Source of the DNA: Anaerolineaceae bacterium
Lineage (GTDB): Bacteria; Chloroflexota; Anaerolineae; Aggregatilineales; Phototrophicaceae
Reading direction: 5' to 3'
Length of the DNA stretch: 64,000 nt
Assembly (NCBI GenBank): GCA_002702065.1
Contig: NZXX01000009.1
Coordinates: forward strand, 799,213-863,212
Part shown: in pieces, positions 42,491 to 51,976 of the stretch
How positions within the stretch are numbered: position 1 is the first letter of the stretch
How the letters are laid out: each line of letters opens with the position of its first letter
Made by a program: the position numbers and the translations under genes
The notes under the pieces: generated by a model
The model's input: only the letters and a program-made list of their open reading frames with translations
Told to the model about the DNA's origin: nothing
The model's database searches: none

Positions 42491-43585
42491 TCATGGTCGC
42501 CATGCCGGACTCCATACGTTGGCATCATACCGGGTGAGCAGGCGGCGCTCACCGGCGCAACCGCTGGCCCGGTCCACGCAGCGCACATCCATCACCGCGA
42601 TATTGTCGACGTTGAGAAAGCGCGACACATAAGCCAGCATGGTGCCATCCGGCGACCACGCCGGGTCGCTGTCCGTATAGGCCGGTCCGGTGATCTGATA
42701 GACGGGTGGGTCACAGTCGGTGCAGGTCATATCGGCCACAAAAATGGCGGAACCGATGGCGCGTGGCGGGGTGGTAAACGCGAGTCGGTCGCCCTCGGGT
42801 GCCCAGACCATCGAGGTGGTCAGCATATTCAGGTCGGCGATGTGCCGTGCTTCATCGTCGCAGGGAGCGCAGTCGATGGCCTGCACATAAATGGCCGTCT
42901 CGCCGGAACGGTCCGACACAAATGCCAGGCGCGTTTGGTCGGGCGACCATGCCGGCAGACGATCCGACGCCGGATGATCGATCAGCACCCGCGGGGCACA
43001 ATCCAGCGCCGGGCAGGTGGCATCCATCGTGTAGATATCGACCGAATCCGACCCGCGACCGGCAAAGGCTATCTCGGTTCCGGCTGGCGACCACGATGTT
43101 TCCGTGTGCCACAACAGGCCTTCCGGCTGCATCCGCCGCACATCGAGGCTGGCTGCATCGATCAGGTAGATCGCCGGGCGCGGGCCATTGTAGCTGTTGA
43201 ACGCCAGCCAGCGGCCATCGGCGGACCAGTGCAGCGCTTCATTGCTCGATGTCTGGTGGGCAGGGCTGCGCAGTTGGCGGGTGGCAATGTCCAGCAGCAG
43301 ATAGGGGCGGTAAACCCCCATATTGTCATAAGCGATAAATGCCAGCGTTTCGCCATCGGGCGACCAGGCGATGCTGACGACATACGGGTCATTGCGCAGC
43401 AGACGCACCGCCAGCCCGTGCCGCACATCGACCAGCAGGATATGGCCCTGACCATGACGGTGGGAATAATAGGCAAGCTGTTGTCGTGGCCGGGTGTCGC
43501 GCTGCCCGGCGGCCATCACCACACTGGTGAGGGTCACTTGCAGCAGCAAAAGCAGCGCGATCAACCGCAGCCACAGCCGCGTCAT
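42491..43585 (-). CDS. secreted PD40/TolB-like beta-propeller protein
   Basis: The protein (364 aa) has a signal peptide (MTRLWLRLIALLLLLQVTLTSVVMA) and a beta propeller with PD40-type repeats. WSPDG or similar elements recur (IAWSPDGETLAF, LHWSADGRWLAF, SWSPAGTEIAF, PAWSPDQTRLAF, VWAPEGDRLAF, PAWSPDGTMLAY). Cys pairs such as TCPALDC, DCAPCDD and TDCDPP occur between strands, suggesting disulphides outside the cell. I started it at 43585, where the ATG overlaps the stop of the upstream DUF2332 gene in ATGA. It may bind a protein or glycan partner. Confidence 0.8.
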   Translation of the reverse strand: MTRLWLRLIALLLLLQVTLTSVVMAAGQRDTRPRQQLAYYSHRHGQGHILLVDVRHGLAVRLLRNDPYVVSIAWSPDGETLAFIAYDNMGVYRPYLLLDIATRQLRSPAHQTSSNEALHWSADGRWLAFNSYNGPRPAIYLIDAASLDVRRMQPEGLLWHTETSWSPAGTEIAFAGRGSDSVDIYTMDATCPALDCAPRVLIDHPASDRLPAWSPDQTRLAFVSDRSGETAIYVQAIDCAPCDDEARHIADLNMLTTSMVWAPEGDRLAFTTPPRAIGSAIFVADMTCTDCDPPVYQITGPAYTDSDPAWSPDGTMLAYVSRFLNVDNIAVMDVRCVDRASGCAGERRLLTRYDANVWSPAWRP

Positions 43586-44643
43586 GGCGTTTCCAGCCAC
43601 TCGATCCAGCGGCCATGACTCTCCACATAGGCCAGCAGCCGTTTTTCCACTTCTTCGCCACCCTGATACACGCGTAGTTCCAGCCGAGGGTGCGCTTCGT
43701 TCAGCCATTCAATCGAGATGCGATAAATGGGCTCGGTGTGCGCCCGCAGCAGGCTGGTGAACTGGTCGCGCTGGGCGTCTGAAAACTGGTTGGTCACGAA
43801 GCTGTGCAGCACACACAACACCATGTCGTCCGGTGCCTGTGCCATCGCATCGGGCAGCAGATGCAGGGCGTCACCTTTGCGCGTCGCGGGTGGATGCTGG
43901 CGAGCAATGGCAATCGTCTGTTCCAGGCGCTGCGCCCGTTCGCGGTGTTCCGGCCAGACCAGTGCGCGCAGCCACAGCGCCTGATCGTCGTCCAACAGGT
44001 TAATCGGGTTCAGGTCCAGCCCCAGCCGAAAGCCGACCGCCGGCAGCGTATCCGGCACGGGCGGGTGATGATCACCACGGGGTACCGTGTTCAGCCGCAG
44101 TGGTGCATCCGCCGGGCCAACGACGCGGCCATCGCCATAGTCGTACGCATAATAGTCCCACAGCAGGTTCAGGGCGGCGCTGCACCCAACCTCGATCAGC
44201 GCCAGCGGTCGCCCCTGTTCGCGCTGTGCCACCAGCCCAAAAGCCGGCAGCAGCAGTACACAGCGGTTGACCTCGTTGGTCTGAACCAGCCGCGTCTGCA
44301 TCAGGTGAATAATTTCATCCCGGTACTGGCGGCAGAACGCCTGAAAGGCCGGGGCCGGGTCATCGGTACGCACGGTATCCCCGGCGATACTGGCATAGTA
44401 GGCAGCCAGCGGATGCGCCACACCCTTCATCAGCAGATACTGGACCGCCGCGAACAGCACATTCGGCACCGGTTCGCGCGGGGCATGAGTCGCCAGTTCC
44501 AGCAGTTCCGGGTCTGCCGCCACCACCTCCGACAGATGCCCGTACATGGGCGCGATACGGACGGTTTCATGGGCGGCGAACCGTGTAAAAATACGTGACA
44601 TGCGTTCCAGCGGTGTTTCATCAGGGACAAATTCAGGCAGCAT
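43582..44643 (-). CDS. DUF2332 family protein
   Basis: The 353-residue protein shows DUF2332 features: an N-terminal helical part with PVPNVLFAAVQYLLMKG, NEVNRCVLLLPAF followed by LALIEVGCSAALNLLWDYY (Rossmann-like, IEVGCSAGLNL is the usual form), and GFRLGLDLNPINLLDDDQALWLRALVWPE. The family may be SAM-methyltransferase-like, but its role is not settled. The ATG follows the sulfatase stop by eight bases, and its own stop overlaps the propeller gene start, giving a co-transcribed sulfatase-DUF2332-propeller order. Confidence 0.82.
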   Translation of the reverse strand: MLPEFVPDETPLERMSRIFTRFAAHETVRIAPMYGHLSEVVAADPELLELATHAPREPVPNVLFAAVQYLLMKGVAHPLAAYYASIAGDTVRTDDPAPAFQAFCRQYRDEIIHLMQTRLVQTNEVNRCVLLLPAFGLVAQREQGRPLALIEVGCSAALNLLWDYYAYDYGDGRVVGPADAPLRLNTVPRGDHHPPVPDTLPAVGFRLGLDLNPINLLDDDQALWLRALVWPEHRERAQRLEQTIAIARQHPPATRKGDALHLLPDAMAQAPDDMVLCVLHSFVTNQFSDAQRDQFTSLLRAHTEPIYRISIEWLNEAHPRLELRVYQGGEEVEKRLLAYVESHGRWIEWLETP

Positions 44644-44651
44644 GGATGGTG

Positions 44652-46043
44652 TTACTCGCTTTCGTCGCGCCAGGCTTCATGGAAATTGTGACGTGGCAGT
44701 TCACGCACGCGCAGGCCATTTTTGACCGGGTCGGCATGCGTATCAAAGAAGGATTCAAGGTGGGCGGTCAGGGCGTCGACCTGCTCCGGCTGTTCGGCGC
44801 AGACGGAACGCGTTTCGCGCGGGTCAGCGGTCAGGTCAAACAGGTGATTCGGCCCATCGGGGTCACGCAGGACCAATTTATGCGTCGTGCTGCGGGCCAT
44901 GCGGACGCTGCCATATTCGCAGACTTGCGTGTTTTTCCAGTCCGGCAGGCCGCGCCCCTCGGTGAACATTGGCTTGAAGCTGCGCCCCGGATACGGCCCG
45001 GATCGCTGCGGCTGCACCCCGGCGTAATCCAGCAGGGTTTCGTGCAGGTCGCAGTGATCGACCATTTCTGCGCGCACCTGCCCGGCGAACAGCCGCCCCG
45101 GATGATTGAAGATCATTGGTACGCGGATCGATTCTTCCAGCATGTTGAGCGGGCGCGTGCCGTTGCCTTTCCCCCACACGCCATGATGGCTGCAATTCAG
45201 CCCATGATCCGACGTGTAAACGACCAGCGTGTTTTCGCGCACGCACTGCGCTTCGAGTTCGTCCAGCAGGCGGCCAATGCCCTCGTCGATGTGCGAGACA
45301 GACGCATAATACTGCGCCAGCGCCTCGCGCCGGTTCAGACGAGAATTGTGCGTTGATTCGCCTGCCAGCCGGCCATAGGGATATGTCGTATCGCGGGGGA
45401 TGTCGTCGAAGTGGCATTCACGGTACGAATCCGCCAGCCGTTCGGGATGATCGCGCCAGGGGCTGTGGGTGCCGATGTAGCCGGTGAACAGGAAAAATGG
45501 TTTGTCGCGGTCGCGCACGCGCAGGAAATTGACGGCCTGCTCGGTAATAATGTCGGTGTGATAGCCGCGCAGCGCCACCAGCTTGCCCTGATTGGAATAT
45601 TGCCCGTCGCGCGGGGGCTGGTTCGCCCGCAGGCTGTACCAGTAATCGAAACCCGGCTGGGGTTGATCGTCACCGCCACAGTGCCACTTACCGGACAGGC
45701 CGCAGGTGTATCCCGCCTCAGCTAATGATTGAGGCAGGGTGGACTGGCCGTGCAAGGATGGCTGCCCCTCCAGCGCCTGCCGCTGCTCGTCGGTGCGGAT
45801 GTTGGCTTCGTACCACAACCAGTCGTGGATGCCGTGCTGTGACGGAAACAGGCCGCTGAAAAATGACGCTCTGGCGGGTGAGCAGACCGGGCTGGGCGTA
45901 AAGGCATTCGCCATGCGCACACCGCTGGCCGCCAGATAATCCATCGCGGGGGTGCGCAGTTCGCGGTTGCCATAACAGCCGCTGGCCCATTGGCCGTGAT
46001 CGTCGGTCATGATGACAAGGATGTTGGGTTGATCTTGGGTCAT
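44652..46043 (-). CDS. sulfatase
   Basis: The protein (463 aa) is the second sulfatase of the window. CSPAR (54-58) is the signature whose Cys becomes formylglycine, and DD (14-15) in VIMTDDHGQW provides metal ligands. YTSDHGLNCSHHGVWGKGN gives the further Asp-His pair. No signal peptide is seen. GGAGGAAC is eight bases before the ATG at 46043. DUF2332 follows eight bases later. It differs from the first sulfatase (17572) by sequence, and is likely from another subgroup with another substrate. Confidence 0.92.
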   Translation of the reverse strand: MTQDQPNILVIMTDDHGQWASGCYGNRELRTPAMDYLAASGVRMANAFTPSPVCSPARASFFSGLFPSQHGIHDWLWYEANIRTDEQRQALEGQPSLHGQSTLPQSLAEAGYTCGLSGKWHCGGDDQPQPGFDYWYSLRANQPPRDGQYSNQGKLVALRGYHTDIITEQAVNFLRVRDRDKPFFLFTGYIGTHSPWRDHPERLADSYRECHFDDIPRDTTYPYGRLAGESTHNSRLNRREALAQYYASVSHIDEGIGRLLDELEAQCVRENTLVVYTSDHGLNCSHHGVWGKGNGTRPLNMLEESIRVPMIFNHPGRLFAGQVRAEMVDHCDLHETLLDYAGVQPQRSGPYPGRSFKPMFTEGRGLPDWKNTQVCEYGSVRMARSTTHKLVLRDPDGPNHLFDLTADPRETRSVCAEQPEQVDALTAHLESFFDTHADPVKNGLRVRELPRHNFHEAWRDESE

Positions 46044-46097
46044 GTGCTGTTCCTCCGCTGGCAAGCATAGCGTGAGCGGACGCAGCATGCCAGTTTG

Positions 46098-46934
46098 TCA
46101 ATTGCGCAGCAGCGGCACCATATTGCGCACGACCAGCCCGGCCATCGCCATCCACACCGGGGCCAGCGCCACCAGCCCGGTCATACCGTCCCACATCACC
46201 AGCGCCAGCGTCACAATGAGCACCAGCAGCCGCCCCGCCAGCACCCGCCGGTTGTTCAGTTGTTCGCCTGTGTAATCGGCAGTGGATTGCACGGCAGGCA
46301 TGGCGCGCAGGACGATGCCGCTGTAGATCAGCGCCGTCAGGATGACGACCGCATTCAGCGGTGTTTCGATGTAGGGGTTGCGCGGCGTCGGGTTGATCAG
46401 CAGGGCAATGCCGATAGTGATGCCGGTCGCCAGGGCGGCAAAGATCAGGTCTTTGGGGCGGTCCGGGTCGGTGAGCAGCGCATCCAGCAGGAAGGTGCCG
46501 CCAATGGTCAGGCCGATAATCCAGTGATCGCTGACCACGGTGACCAGCCCCGCCAGCCCCACCAGAATCACGGAATCCAGCAGCTTGGGTGGCAAACCGG
46601 TACTGCGGGTGAGGATGCGCACGCAGGCGATGACCGCGCCAACAGCCAGCAGATTCGGCAGATCCCAGTACAGCGTCACGAGGGCAAACAGCACCGCCGC
46701 CACCTGGGCGCTCAGGTTGTTGTCCGGGTCAATTTCACGCCCGACGGCCCATGCCAGTACGGTAAAAACGCCGGTGCCAACGGCGTGCAGCGCCACCTCC
46801 GCGATAGGCATCCCATTCGACAACCGGGCGATCCCGACCAGGACAGTCGCTGCCGCGGCGATAATAAGGATGATGAGATTGGACGGGAGGCGGGGGTCAA
46901 TGGTACGACCGAGGTTTGTTGGCATGTTGGACAT
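46098..46934 (-). CDS. polytopic membrane protein of unknown function
   Basis: The 278-residue protein has about eight membrane helices joined by short loops, with few charged residues inside. It resembles a small permease or membrane-anchored scaffold. There are no motifs that I recognise. It starts 36 bases after the HExxH gene and stops 54 bases before the sulfatase, all on the same strand, so it may belong to the same transcript. An alternative start four codons downstream (MPTNLG) is possible. Confidence 0.6.
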   Translation of the reverse strand: MSNMPTNLGRTIDPRLPSNLIILIIAAAATVLVGIARLSNGMPIAEVALHAVGTGVFTVLAWAVGREIDPDNNLSAQVAAVLFALVTLYWDLPNLLAVGAVIACVRILTRSTGLPPKLLDSVILVGLAGLVTVVSDHWIIGLTIGGTFLLDALLTDPDRPKDLIFAALATGITIGIALLINPTPRNPYIETPLNAVVILTALIYSGIVLRAMPAVQSTADYTGEQLNNRRVLAGRLLVLIVTLALVMWDGMTGLVALAPVWMAMAGLVVRNMVPLLRN

Positions 46935-46970
46935 GGATGCTGCTCGCTCATTTCGAATAGAAGTTGCCGG

Positions 46971-47318
46971 TTATTCGTAGTCTTTGGGCACCCGCGCTTG
47001 CACAATGCGCTCGATAATCAGAAAGACATCGCCAATGGTGCCCAGTGTGGCGATGGCAAAAATAGCGGCCAGTGCCAGCCCCACCCCTAACTGGGGCAGA
47101 CCGGTGGCTGTCAGCAGCAGCTGAACGCCCAGTATCAAACCGAGCGTAAACACCAGCGCGGGCAGGCCTGCCACAAACACATACTCACCCGTCGACAGAT
47201 CATCGGGGATATCGACGTGGCTCTGTTGCACGGCATGGGGCTGCCGCCCGATCAGGCGCAGCGCCAGCACATGCAGCAGTTCGTGCGGCCAGCCGAAAAT
47301 GCGCAGCAGCGTATTCAT
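46971..47318 (-). CDS. small membrane protein with HExxH motif, putative zinc peptidase
   Basis: The 115-residue protein has HELLH (His12, Glu13, His16) in an N-terminal amphipathic segment, then two membrane helices (about 45-70 and 76-104). Asp97 in GTIGDVFLI could be a third metal ligand. This order resembles minimal DUF3267-like or site-2-protease-like membrane peptidases but is shorter, so the assignment is tentative. Its ATG shares one base with the stop codon of the upstream pterin dehydratase gene (TGATG), implying coupled translation. A membrane protein gene follows. Confidence 0.5.
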   Translation of the reverse strand: MNTLLRIFGWPHELLHVLALRLIGRQPHAVQQSHVDIPDDLSTGEYVFVAGLPALVFTLGLILGVQLLLTATGLPQLGVGLALAAIFAIATLGTIGDVFLIIERIVQARVPKDYE

Positions 47319-47617
47319 CAGCTTTTACGCGGATACCCCAGGGCTTCCACTTTTTCCGCCGCTGCAAAATCCTTGTCGCTCAGTTGGCTGCCCGCATCGT
47401 GGGTTGTGAACGACACCGTCACTTTGCGCCAGCCGATCATCATATCCGGGTGGTGGTCCAGCCCTTCACAGACGGTGCCAATGGCCGTTGCCAGCGCCAG
47501 CCCCGCCAGATAGGTGTCGACCTTGAATGTTTTGGTAATGGTGCCGCCGTCCCGTTCCCAGCCGTCCAGCTTTTGCAGCCGTTCGACAATTGCCGCTTCA
47601 TTCATGGGGGTTGTCAT
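47318..47617 (-). CDS. phhB: 4a-hydroxytetrahydrobiopterin dehydratase (pterin-4-alpha-carbinolamine dehydratase)
   Basis: This small enzyme dehydrates the carbinolamine formed when tetrahydropterin is used as hydroxylase cofactor, recycling the cofactor. DHHPDM with the paired His and the later VTVSFTTHDAGSQLSDKDFAAAEKVE match the family signature. The start at 47617 gives 99 residues, close to family length, with AAAGGG upstream; an ATG three bases earlier is equally near. No phenylalanine hydroxylase gene is in view. The stop overlaps the next start by one base. Confidence 0.9.
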   Translation of the reverse strand: MTTPMNEAAIVERLQKLDGWERDGGTITKTFKVDTYLAGLALATAIGTVCEGLDHHPDMMIGWRKVTVSFTTHDAGSQLSDKDFAAAEKVEALGYPRKS

Positions 47618-47785
47618 CATGGCCCTTTCGTCTGGTTGTCGATGACCCGATTGTAACGTAATTCGTCGTGTAAACAGGCAATGCTTATCGTCTGTTAAAT
47701 GTTGCCCATACTCCAAATTGAAACCCGGCTGTTAATCCGGTACGATTGGTCCGTTCGATTACAACAGATTTCGGAGATCAACCAT

Positions 47786-49609
47786 ATGGTCGATGCAACA
47801 GCGGAACAGAAGACTGGCGCGGAAAATATCGTCTGGGACCTGTCGATTCTGTACAGCGGCCCGGATGACCCGGCCATCGGGCAGGACATCACAGCAGTCA
47901 GTGACCTGGTCGATACCTTCGTGAACACCTATCGTGGACGGGTGGCAGACCTGTCAGCCAGCGAACTGCTGACTGCCATGAACGAAATGGAAGCTTTGTC
48001 GGACAAAGCCTATCGCCTGGGGTTGTTCGCCAACCTGCTGTACGCCACCGATACCAACAACCCGCAGTACGGCGCGCTGGTGCAGAAGCTGACCGAATTC
48101 GACGCCGAGATGGAACAGAAGCTGCTGTTCTTTGAACTGGAATGGCTGGAACTGGACGACGCCACCGCCGACAAGCTGCTGGCCGACCCCACCCTGGACA
48201 AGTTCAAACATTACCTGGAAGCGGAACGTCGCTACAAGCCCTACAAGCTGAGCGAAGTGGAAGAACAACTGCTGGTCGAAAAAGCGATCACCGGGCGCAG
48301 CGCGTGGGGGCGTTTCTTCAGCCAGGTGATGGGCGCGGCCCGCTACACCTTCGAGGGCGAACAACTGACGCAGTCGCAGATTCTGAGCAAAATTCAGGAC
48401 GCCAACCGCGAGATCCGTCGCAAAGGTGCGGACGCGATGACCGAAGGCCTGCGCCAACGGGCGATGGAACTGACCTATATCTTCAACGTGCTGGCGGCGG
48501 ATAAATTCTTTGAAGACCGGCGGCGCGGGTACTCGACCTGGCTGTCATCGCGCAACCTGAGCAACAAGGTCGCCGACGAGGTGGTCGACGCACTGGTGCA
48601 GGCGGTGACCTCCAATTACGATATTGTGGCGCGGCACTACAACCTGAAGCGCATTCTGCTGGGGCTGGACGAACTAACGGATTATGACCGCTATGCGCCG
48701 CTGCCGGTGAAGGCCAGCGACAAGCTGTTCCAGTGGGACGAAGCCCGCGAGATCGTCATGAACGCGTATCAGGCGTTTAGCCCGCGCATGGCCGAAATCA
48801 CGCAATTGTTCTTCGATCAGAACTGGATCCACGCGGCACTGCAACCGGGCAAACGCGGTGGGGCGTTCTCGGCAGGTGGGCCGCCTTCTGCGCATCCCTT
48901 CATTCTGATGAACTACACCGGGCGCGAAAACGACGTCTCGACTCTGGCGCACGAACTGGGGCACGGCGTCCACCAGTATCTGGCGTCCGAAGCGCAGGGC
49001 CTGCTGAATGCGTCGACCCCGCTGACGACGGCGGAAATGGCCTCGACCTTTGGCGAAATGCTGGTGTTCACCGACATGATGGAACGCGAACCCGACCCCG
49101 AAGCCCGGCTGGCGATGCTGGCGCGCAAGATCGAGGATACCTTTGCCACTGTCTTCCGGCAGATCGCCATGAACCGCTTTGAGGATGGCCTGCACAATGC
49201 CCGCCGCAGCGAAGGCGAACTGACCACCGAGCGCATCAGCGAAATCTGGATGGAGACGCAGCGCGCCATGTTCGAGGGCAGCGTCAACCTGCGCGATGAT
49301 TACAGCATCTGGTGGAGCTATGTGCCGCACTTCCTGCAAGTGCCGGGTTATGTCTATGCCTACTCGTTTGGCGAACTGCTGGTGCTGGCGCTGTTCAAAA
49401 TCTATCAGGAACGCGGGGCGGAGTTTGTCCCGGCGTATCTCGATGTGCTGGCGGCTGGCGGGTCCGACTGGCCGGATCAGATTCTGGCGAAAGTTGGCGT
49501 GGACCTGACCGACCTCAACTTCTGGAATGAAGGGCTGGAAATTCTGCGTGATATGGTCACTCAGGAAGAAGCGCTGGCCCGCGAGATTTACCCGGAAAAG
49601 TTCGCCTGA
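47786..49609 (+). CDS. pepF: oligoendopeptidase F, M3 family
   Basis: The 607-residue zinc peptidase cuts oligopeptides in the cytoplasm. The N-terminal half is helical. HELGH (389-393) in VSTLAHELGHGVHQYL is the zinc motif; the third ligand Glu is in TTAEMASTFGEML. The substrate-site Tyr/His residues lie in WWSYVPHFLQVPGYVYAYSFGELL. An in-frame upstream extension exists but GGAG stands properly before the ATG at 47786. A clear terminator follows. Together with the M3 enzyme at 32990 it supports peptide catabolism. Confidence 0.94.
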   Translation: MVDATAEQKTGAENIVWDLSILYSGPDDPAIGQDITAVSDLVDTFVNTYRGRVADLSASELLTAMNEMEALSDKAYRLGLFANLLYATDTNNPQYGALVQKLTEFDAEMEQKLLFFELEWLELDDATADKLLADPTLDKFKHYLEAERRYKPYKLSEVEEQLLVEKAITGRSAWGRFFSQVMGAARYTFEGEQLTQSQILSKIQDANREIRRKGADAMTEGLRQRAMELTYIFNVLAADKFFEDRRRGYSTWLSSRNLSNKVADEVVDALVQAVTSNYDIVARHYNLKRILLGLDELTDYDRYAPLPVKASDKLFQWDEAREIVMNAYQAFSPRMAEITQLFFDQNWIHAALQPGKRGGAFSAGGPPSAHPFILMNYTGRENDVSTLAHELGHGVHQYLASEAQGLLNASTPLTTAEMASTFGEMLVFTDMMEREPDPEARLAMLARKIEDTFATVFRQIAMNRFEDGLHNARRSEGELTTERISEIWMETQRAMFEGSVNLRDDYSIWWSYVPHFLQVPGYVYAYSFGELLVLALFKIYQERGAEFVPAYLDVLAAGGSDWPDQILAKVGVDLTDLNFWNEGLEILRDMVTQEEALAREIYPEKFA

Positions 49610-49624
49610 TCGTATGGATACAGC

Positions 49625-49657
49625 AAGGGAGAGTCCAAGGCTCTCCCTTTTCCTTGT
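49625..49657. terminator. intrinsic terminator between convergent genes
   Basis: AAGGGAGAG (49625-49633) pairs with CTCTCCCTT (49641-49649) around TCCAAGG, followed by TTCCTTGTTT. It serves the pepF transcript. Confidence 0.75.
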
Positions 49658-51670
49658 TTAGCCTTCCAACGGCACAGCCCAGAGGCGGATTGTGCCGTCC
49701 TCGCTTCCACCGGCAATAAAACGATTGTCTGAAGACCACTCCAGATCGGTGACTTCGTAAGCGGGCAAGGTGACCAGCGGTTCGCCTTCACTTTGAAGAT
49801 CATGAATCTGCAATTGATCCATTACCGCAACAGCCAGCATAGTGCTGTCACTGTTCCAGGCGGCTTTGGCCTGTAGGAGATATTGGTACGTATTGACATC
49901 AAGGAAGACCTGATAATCATGCCGATCAAACTCGTATCGCTCTCCAGGTATCACACTGAACACCCGCAATCCTCGAATATACACATTAGATCCTGTCGGA
50001 TGTTCAAGCAATACCGCTATTTTTGAACTGTCCGGACTCCAGACCAATCCTCGATAGGCAAACATCCCGCTTGTATAGGAATTGATGTTTTCGCCTGTAG
50101 TGGCATCCCAGGTGCGGATGTCAAAGCTATAATCGTCAGGCACTCGCTCGACTGTAGCAATTGTAGAGCCGTTAGGACTCCAGGATACGTCTTCAAGAAC
50201 ATTGGATGTCTGAATGCTGACAGCATTTGGAAGTAAGATTGACCCGTCCCTAACCACCTCTGCATACTCGGTGTAATCGGCATTCCAGAAACGCCTGGGC
50301 GGTGAGTCTCCCTGGTCATAAAAACCTTCAATGTCGCGTGTGTACTTGGCGGTGTCTGCATCCAGGGCGATCACGTTCTGGTTTATCACAATGTCCGTGC
50401 CGACAGTGCCACCCGCAATCAGTTCCTTGCCGTCCGGTGTGTAGTCTGCTATTTCCCCAGGCTCAATGTAAAAGGACAACAACGGGTCAAGCCAGGAATG
50501 CCGAAATTCCCAAATACGCGTGTCCTGTTCATAACCGAAACTCGCGCTTGCAATCTGATCTGTGCCTGGTCTTATCGCGATCATGCTGATTGGTGCAGTA
50601 AAGAGTTCACTGGATGCAGTGACTTCCGCCGTTTGAGCATCATAAGTGCTTAACTCACCGTTACCCAGAATAGTTGTAATCTGATTCGAAGCAGGCTTCC
50701 AGTCGAAGACTTCACCACGACCAACATAGTCGGATTCATCGGTAGTTGCATTGATGACAATGGTAGAGCTGAGAAATCCGGGTGTCAGTCTATCGTAAAC
50801 GTAGGCCAGCAGTGTGATGTCATCATTCCAACCAAACGTATAAATACAAATACACTCTCCCAGAAAGAAGTCAGAAACCTCGGTCAAAAGCCTTGACTCA
50901 CCGCTGCGTACATCGAGGCTGCATATACCTAAGCTGACACGATCTGAGTCTTCATCGTATGAAGTACAGTGTATTGCCAGCGTCTGGTCATCAATTCCCC
51001 AGAATACATAGCTCGACTCAATATCTGAAATATCTAGTGAGAAAAGTCTGTCTCCAGATGTGCTATCCCAGGCGTAAATCGTTGGCGTATCAAAATACGT
51101 GAACGTAGGTCGAAGCTGGGTAAACAGGATGTCACCCGTCGGTGACCATGCACCATCCTGACCGGGCAGAATCAGTATCTCCTTAGTCATCACATCAATC
51201 AAAAGAACCTGATTACTGGTGCGGCCAAGTGTATTGAAATCAAATACTGCCAAATGATCTCCTGAAGCTTTCCAGCGAACTTCTATGCCGCACTTGGCGA
51301 GTGAAAGCTCTTGTACCACAAAATCGGCATCCCAAATTTGAACTGTGCATCTCCCCTTTTCGCTACTCACCAGAGCAATTCGAGAACCATCTGGACTCCA
51401 GGCAAGATCCGTGATGGATTGCCTAACGGGAGTCTCTGCAACAATTTCGAGGACTTCGTCCAACAGCCAAACACCGGTGGAGCTACCAACGGCAAGCAGT
51501 TTGCCATCCGGATGCCAGTCGAGCGTGTTGGCGCTGCCGCGACCCAGAATGCCCACTTCCTCTAGCATCGCCGCGTTGTCAGTAGAAATCGGGTCAAATT
51601 GGGCAATATCTTGAGGAACAACTCGATTTGTCGAAAGGATCAATAATACGAAAGCAAACCAATAGCGCAT
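49658..51670 (-). CDS. secreted WD40-repeat beta-propeller protein
   Basis: The 670-residue protein starts with a signal peptide (MRYWFAFVLLILSTNRVVPQ). WD40-like blades follow at both ends, such as TLDWHPDGKLLAVGSSTGVWLLD and LAWSPDGSRIALVSS near the start, and LEWSSDNRFIAGGSEDGTIRLW at the end. The middle is less regular. Cys in the early part (KGRCTVQIW, KCG) may form disulphides. The region is visibly more AT-rich than its neighbours, hinting at recent transfer. It is convergent with pepF and divergent from the genes at 51761 onward. Function is unknown; propellers usually mediate binding. Confidence 0.78.
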   Translation of the reverse strand: MRYWFAFVLLILSTNRVVPQDIAQFDPISTDNAAMLEEVGILGRGSANTLDWHPDGKLLAVGSSTGVWLLDEVLEIVAETPVRQSITDLAWSPDGSRIALVSSEKGRCTVQIWDADFVVQELSLAKCGIEVRWKASGDHLAVFDFNTLGRTSNQVLLIDVMTKEILILPGQDGAWSPTGDILFTQLRPTFTYFDTPTIYAWDSTSGDRLFSLDISDIESSYVFWGIDDQTLAIHCTSYDEDSDRVSLGICSLDVRSGESRLLTEVSDFFLGECICIYTFGWNDDITLLAYVYDRLTPGFLSSTIVINATTDESDYVGRGEVFDWKPASNQITTILGNGELSTYDAQTAEVTASSELFTAPISMIAIRPGTDQIASASFGYEQDTRIWEFRHSWLDPLLSFYIEPGEIADYTPDGKELIAGGTVGTDIVINQNVIALDADTAKYTRDIEGFYDQGDSPPRRFWNADYTEYAEVVRDGSILLPNAVSIQTSNVLEDVSWSPNGSTIATVERVPDDYSFDIRTWDATTGENINSYTSGMFAYRGLVWSPDSSKIAVLLEHPTGSNVYIRGLRVFSVIPGERYEFDRHDYQVFLDVNTYQYLLQAKAAWNSDSTMLAVAVMDQLQIHDLQSEGEPLVTLPAYEVTDLEWSSDNRFIAGGSEDGTIRLWAVPLEG

Positions 51671-51760
51671 CTAAACTCATCCGATCTAAATGTCCATGTA
51701 AATTGTACCCTTCCTCGCTCTGTTTTCGTTGCACCGTCCAGTAAACGAAAGGAAATCGTC

Positions 51761-51976
51761 ATGAATCAAACCTCCGAATGGCACAATCGCACCTTGCAAG
51801 CGGCCCTGACCGAGCAACGAGGATCGCAACTCGTCCGACACGGTTTACGTCGTGAAACGCTTTCTCATCTTCAACAGTCCAAAAATCCTGAATATATCTT
51901 TTTGAAGTGCTGCATTGAAAAAGTGAAAGGGTGTCTTGATTGGCTCCTCGCGCGTCTGATATACTCACCGGCATGA
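51761..51976 (+). CDS. possible small gene, 71 aa, coupled to the HxlR regulator
   Basis: The reading frame has AGGAAA five bases before its ATG and ends in ATGA, overlapping the likely start of the HxlR-type gene at 51973. These two features favour a real gene. The product is basic and hydrophilic, with one hydrophobic stretch at its end (CLDWLLARLIYSPA). I see no family. The opposing strand also has an open frame over the same bases, and a promoter for the regulator can be drawn inside this ORF, so the case remains open. Confidence 0.35.
   Translation: MNQTSEWHNRTLQAALTEQRGSQLVRHGLRRETLSHLQQSKNPEYIFLKCCIEKVKGCLDWLLARLIYSPA
51936..51965 (+). promoter_or_regulatory. candidate promoter just upstream of the HxlR gene
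   Basis: TTGATT (51936-51941) and TATACT (51960-51965) are 18 bases apart. The -10 ends seven bases before the ATG, so transcription would begin almost at the start codon, giving a leaderless mRNA. Confidence 0.4.

Noticed and set aside
46095..47090. Plus-strand frame of 331 codons rich in Gln, His and Arg
   Set aside because: It is antisense to two membrane protein genes; the odd composition comes from reading membrane codons backwards.
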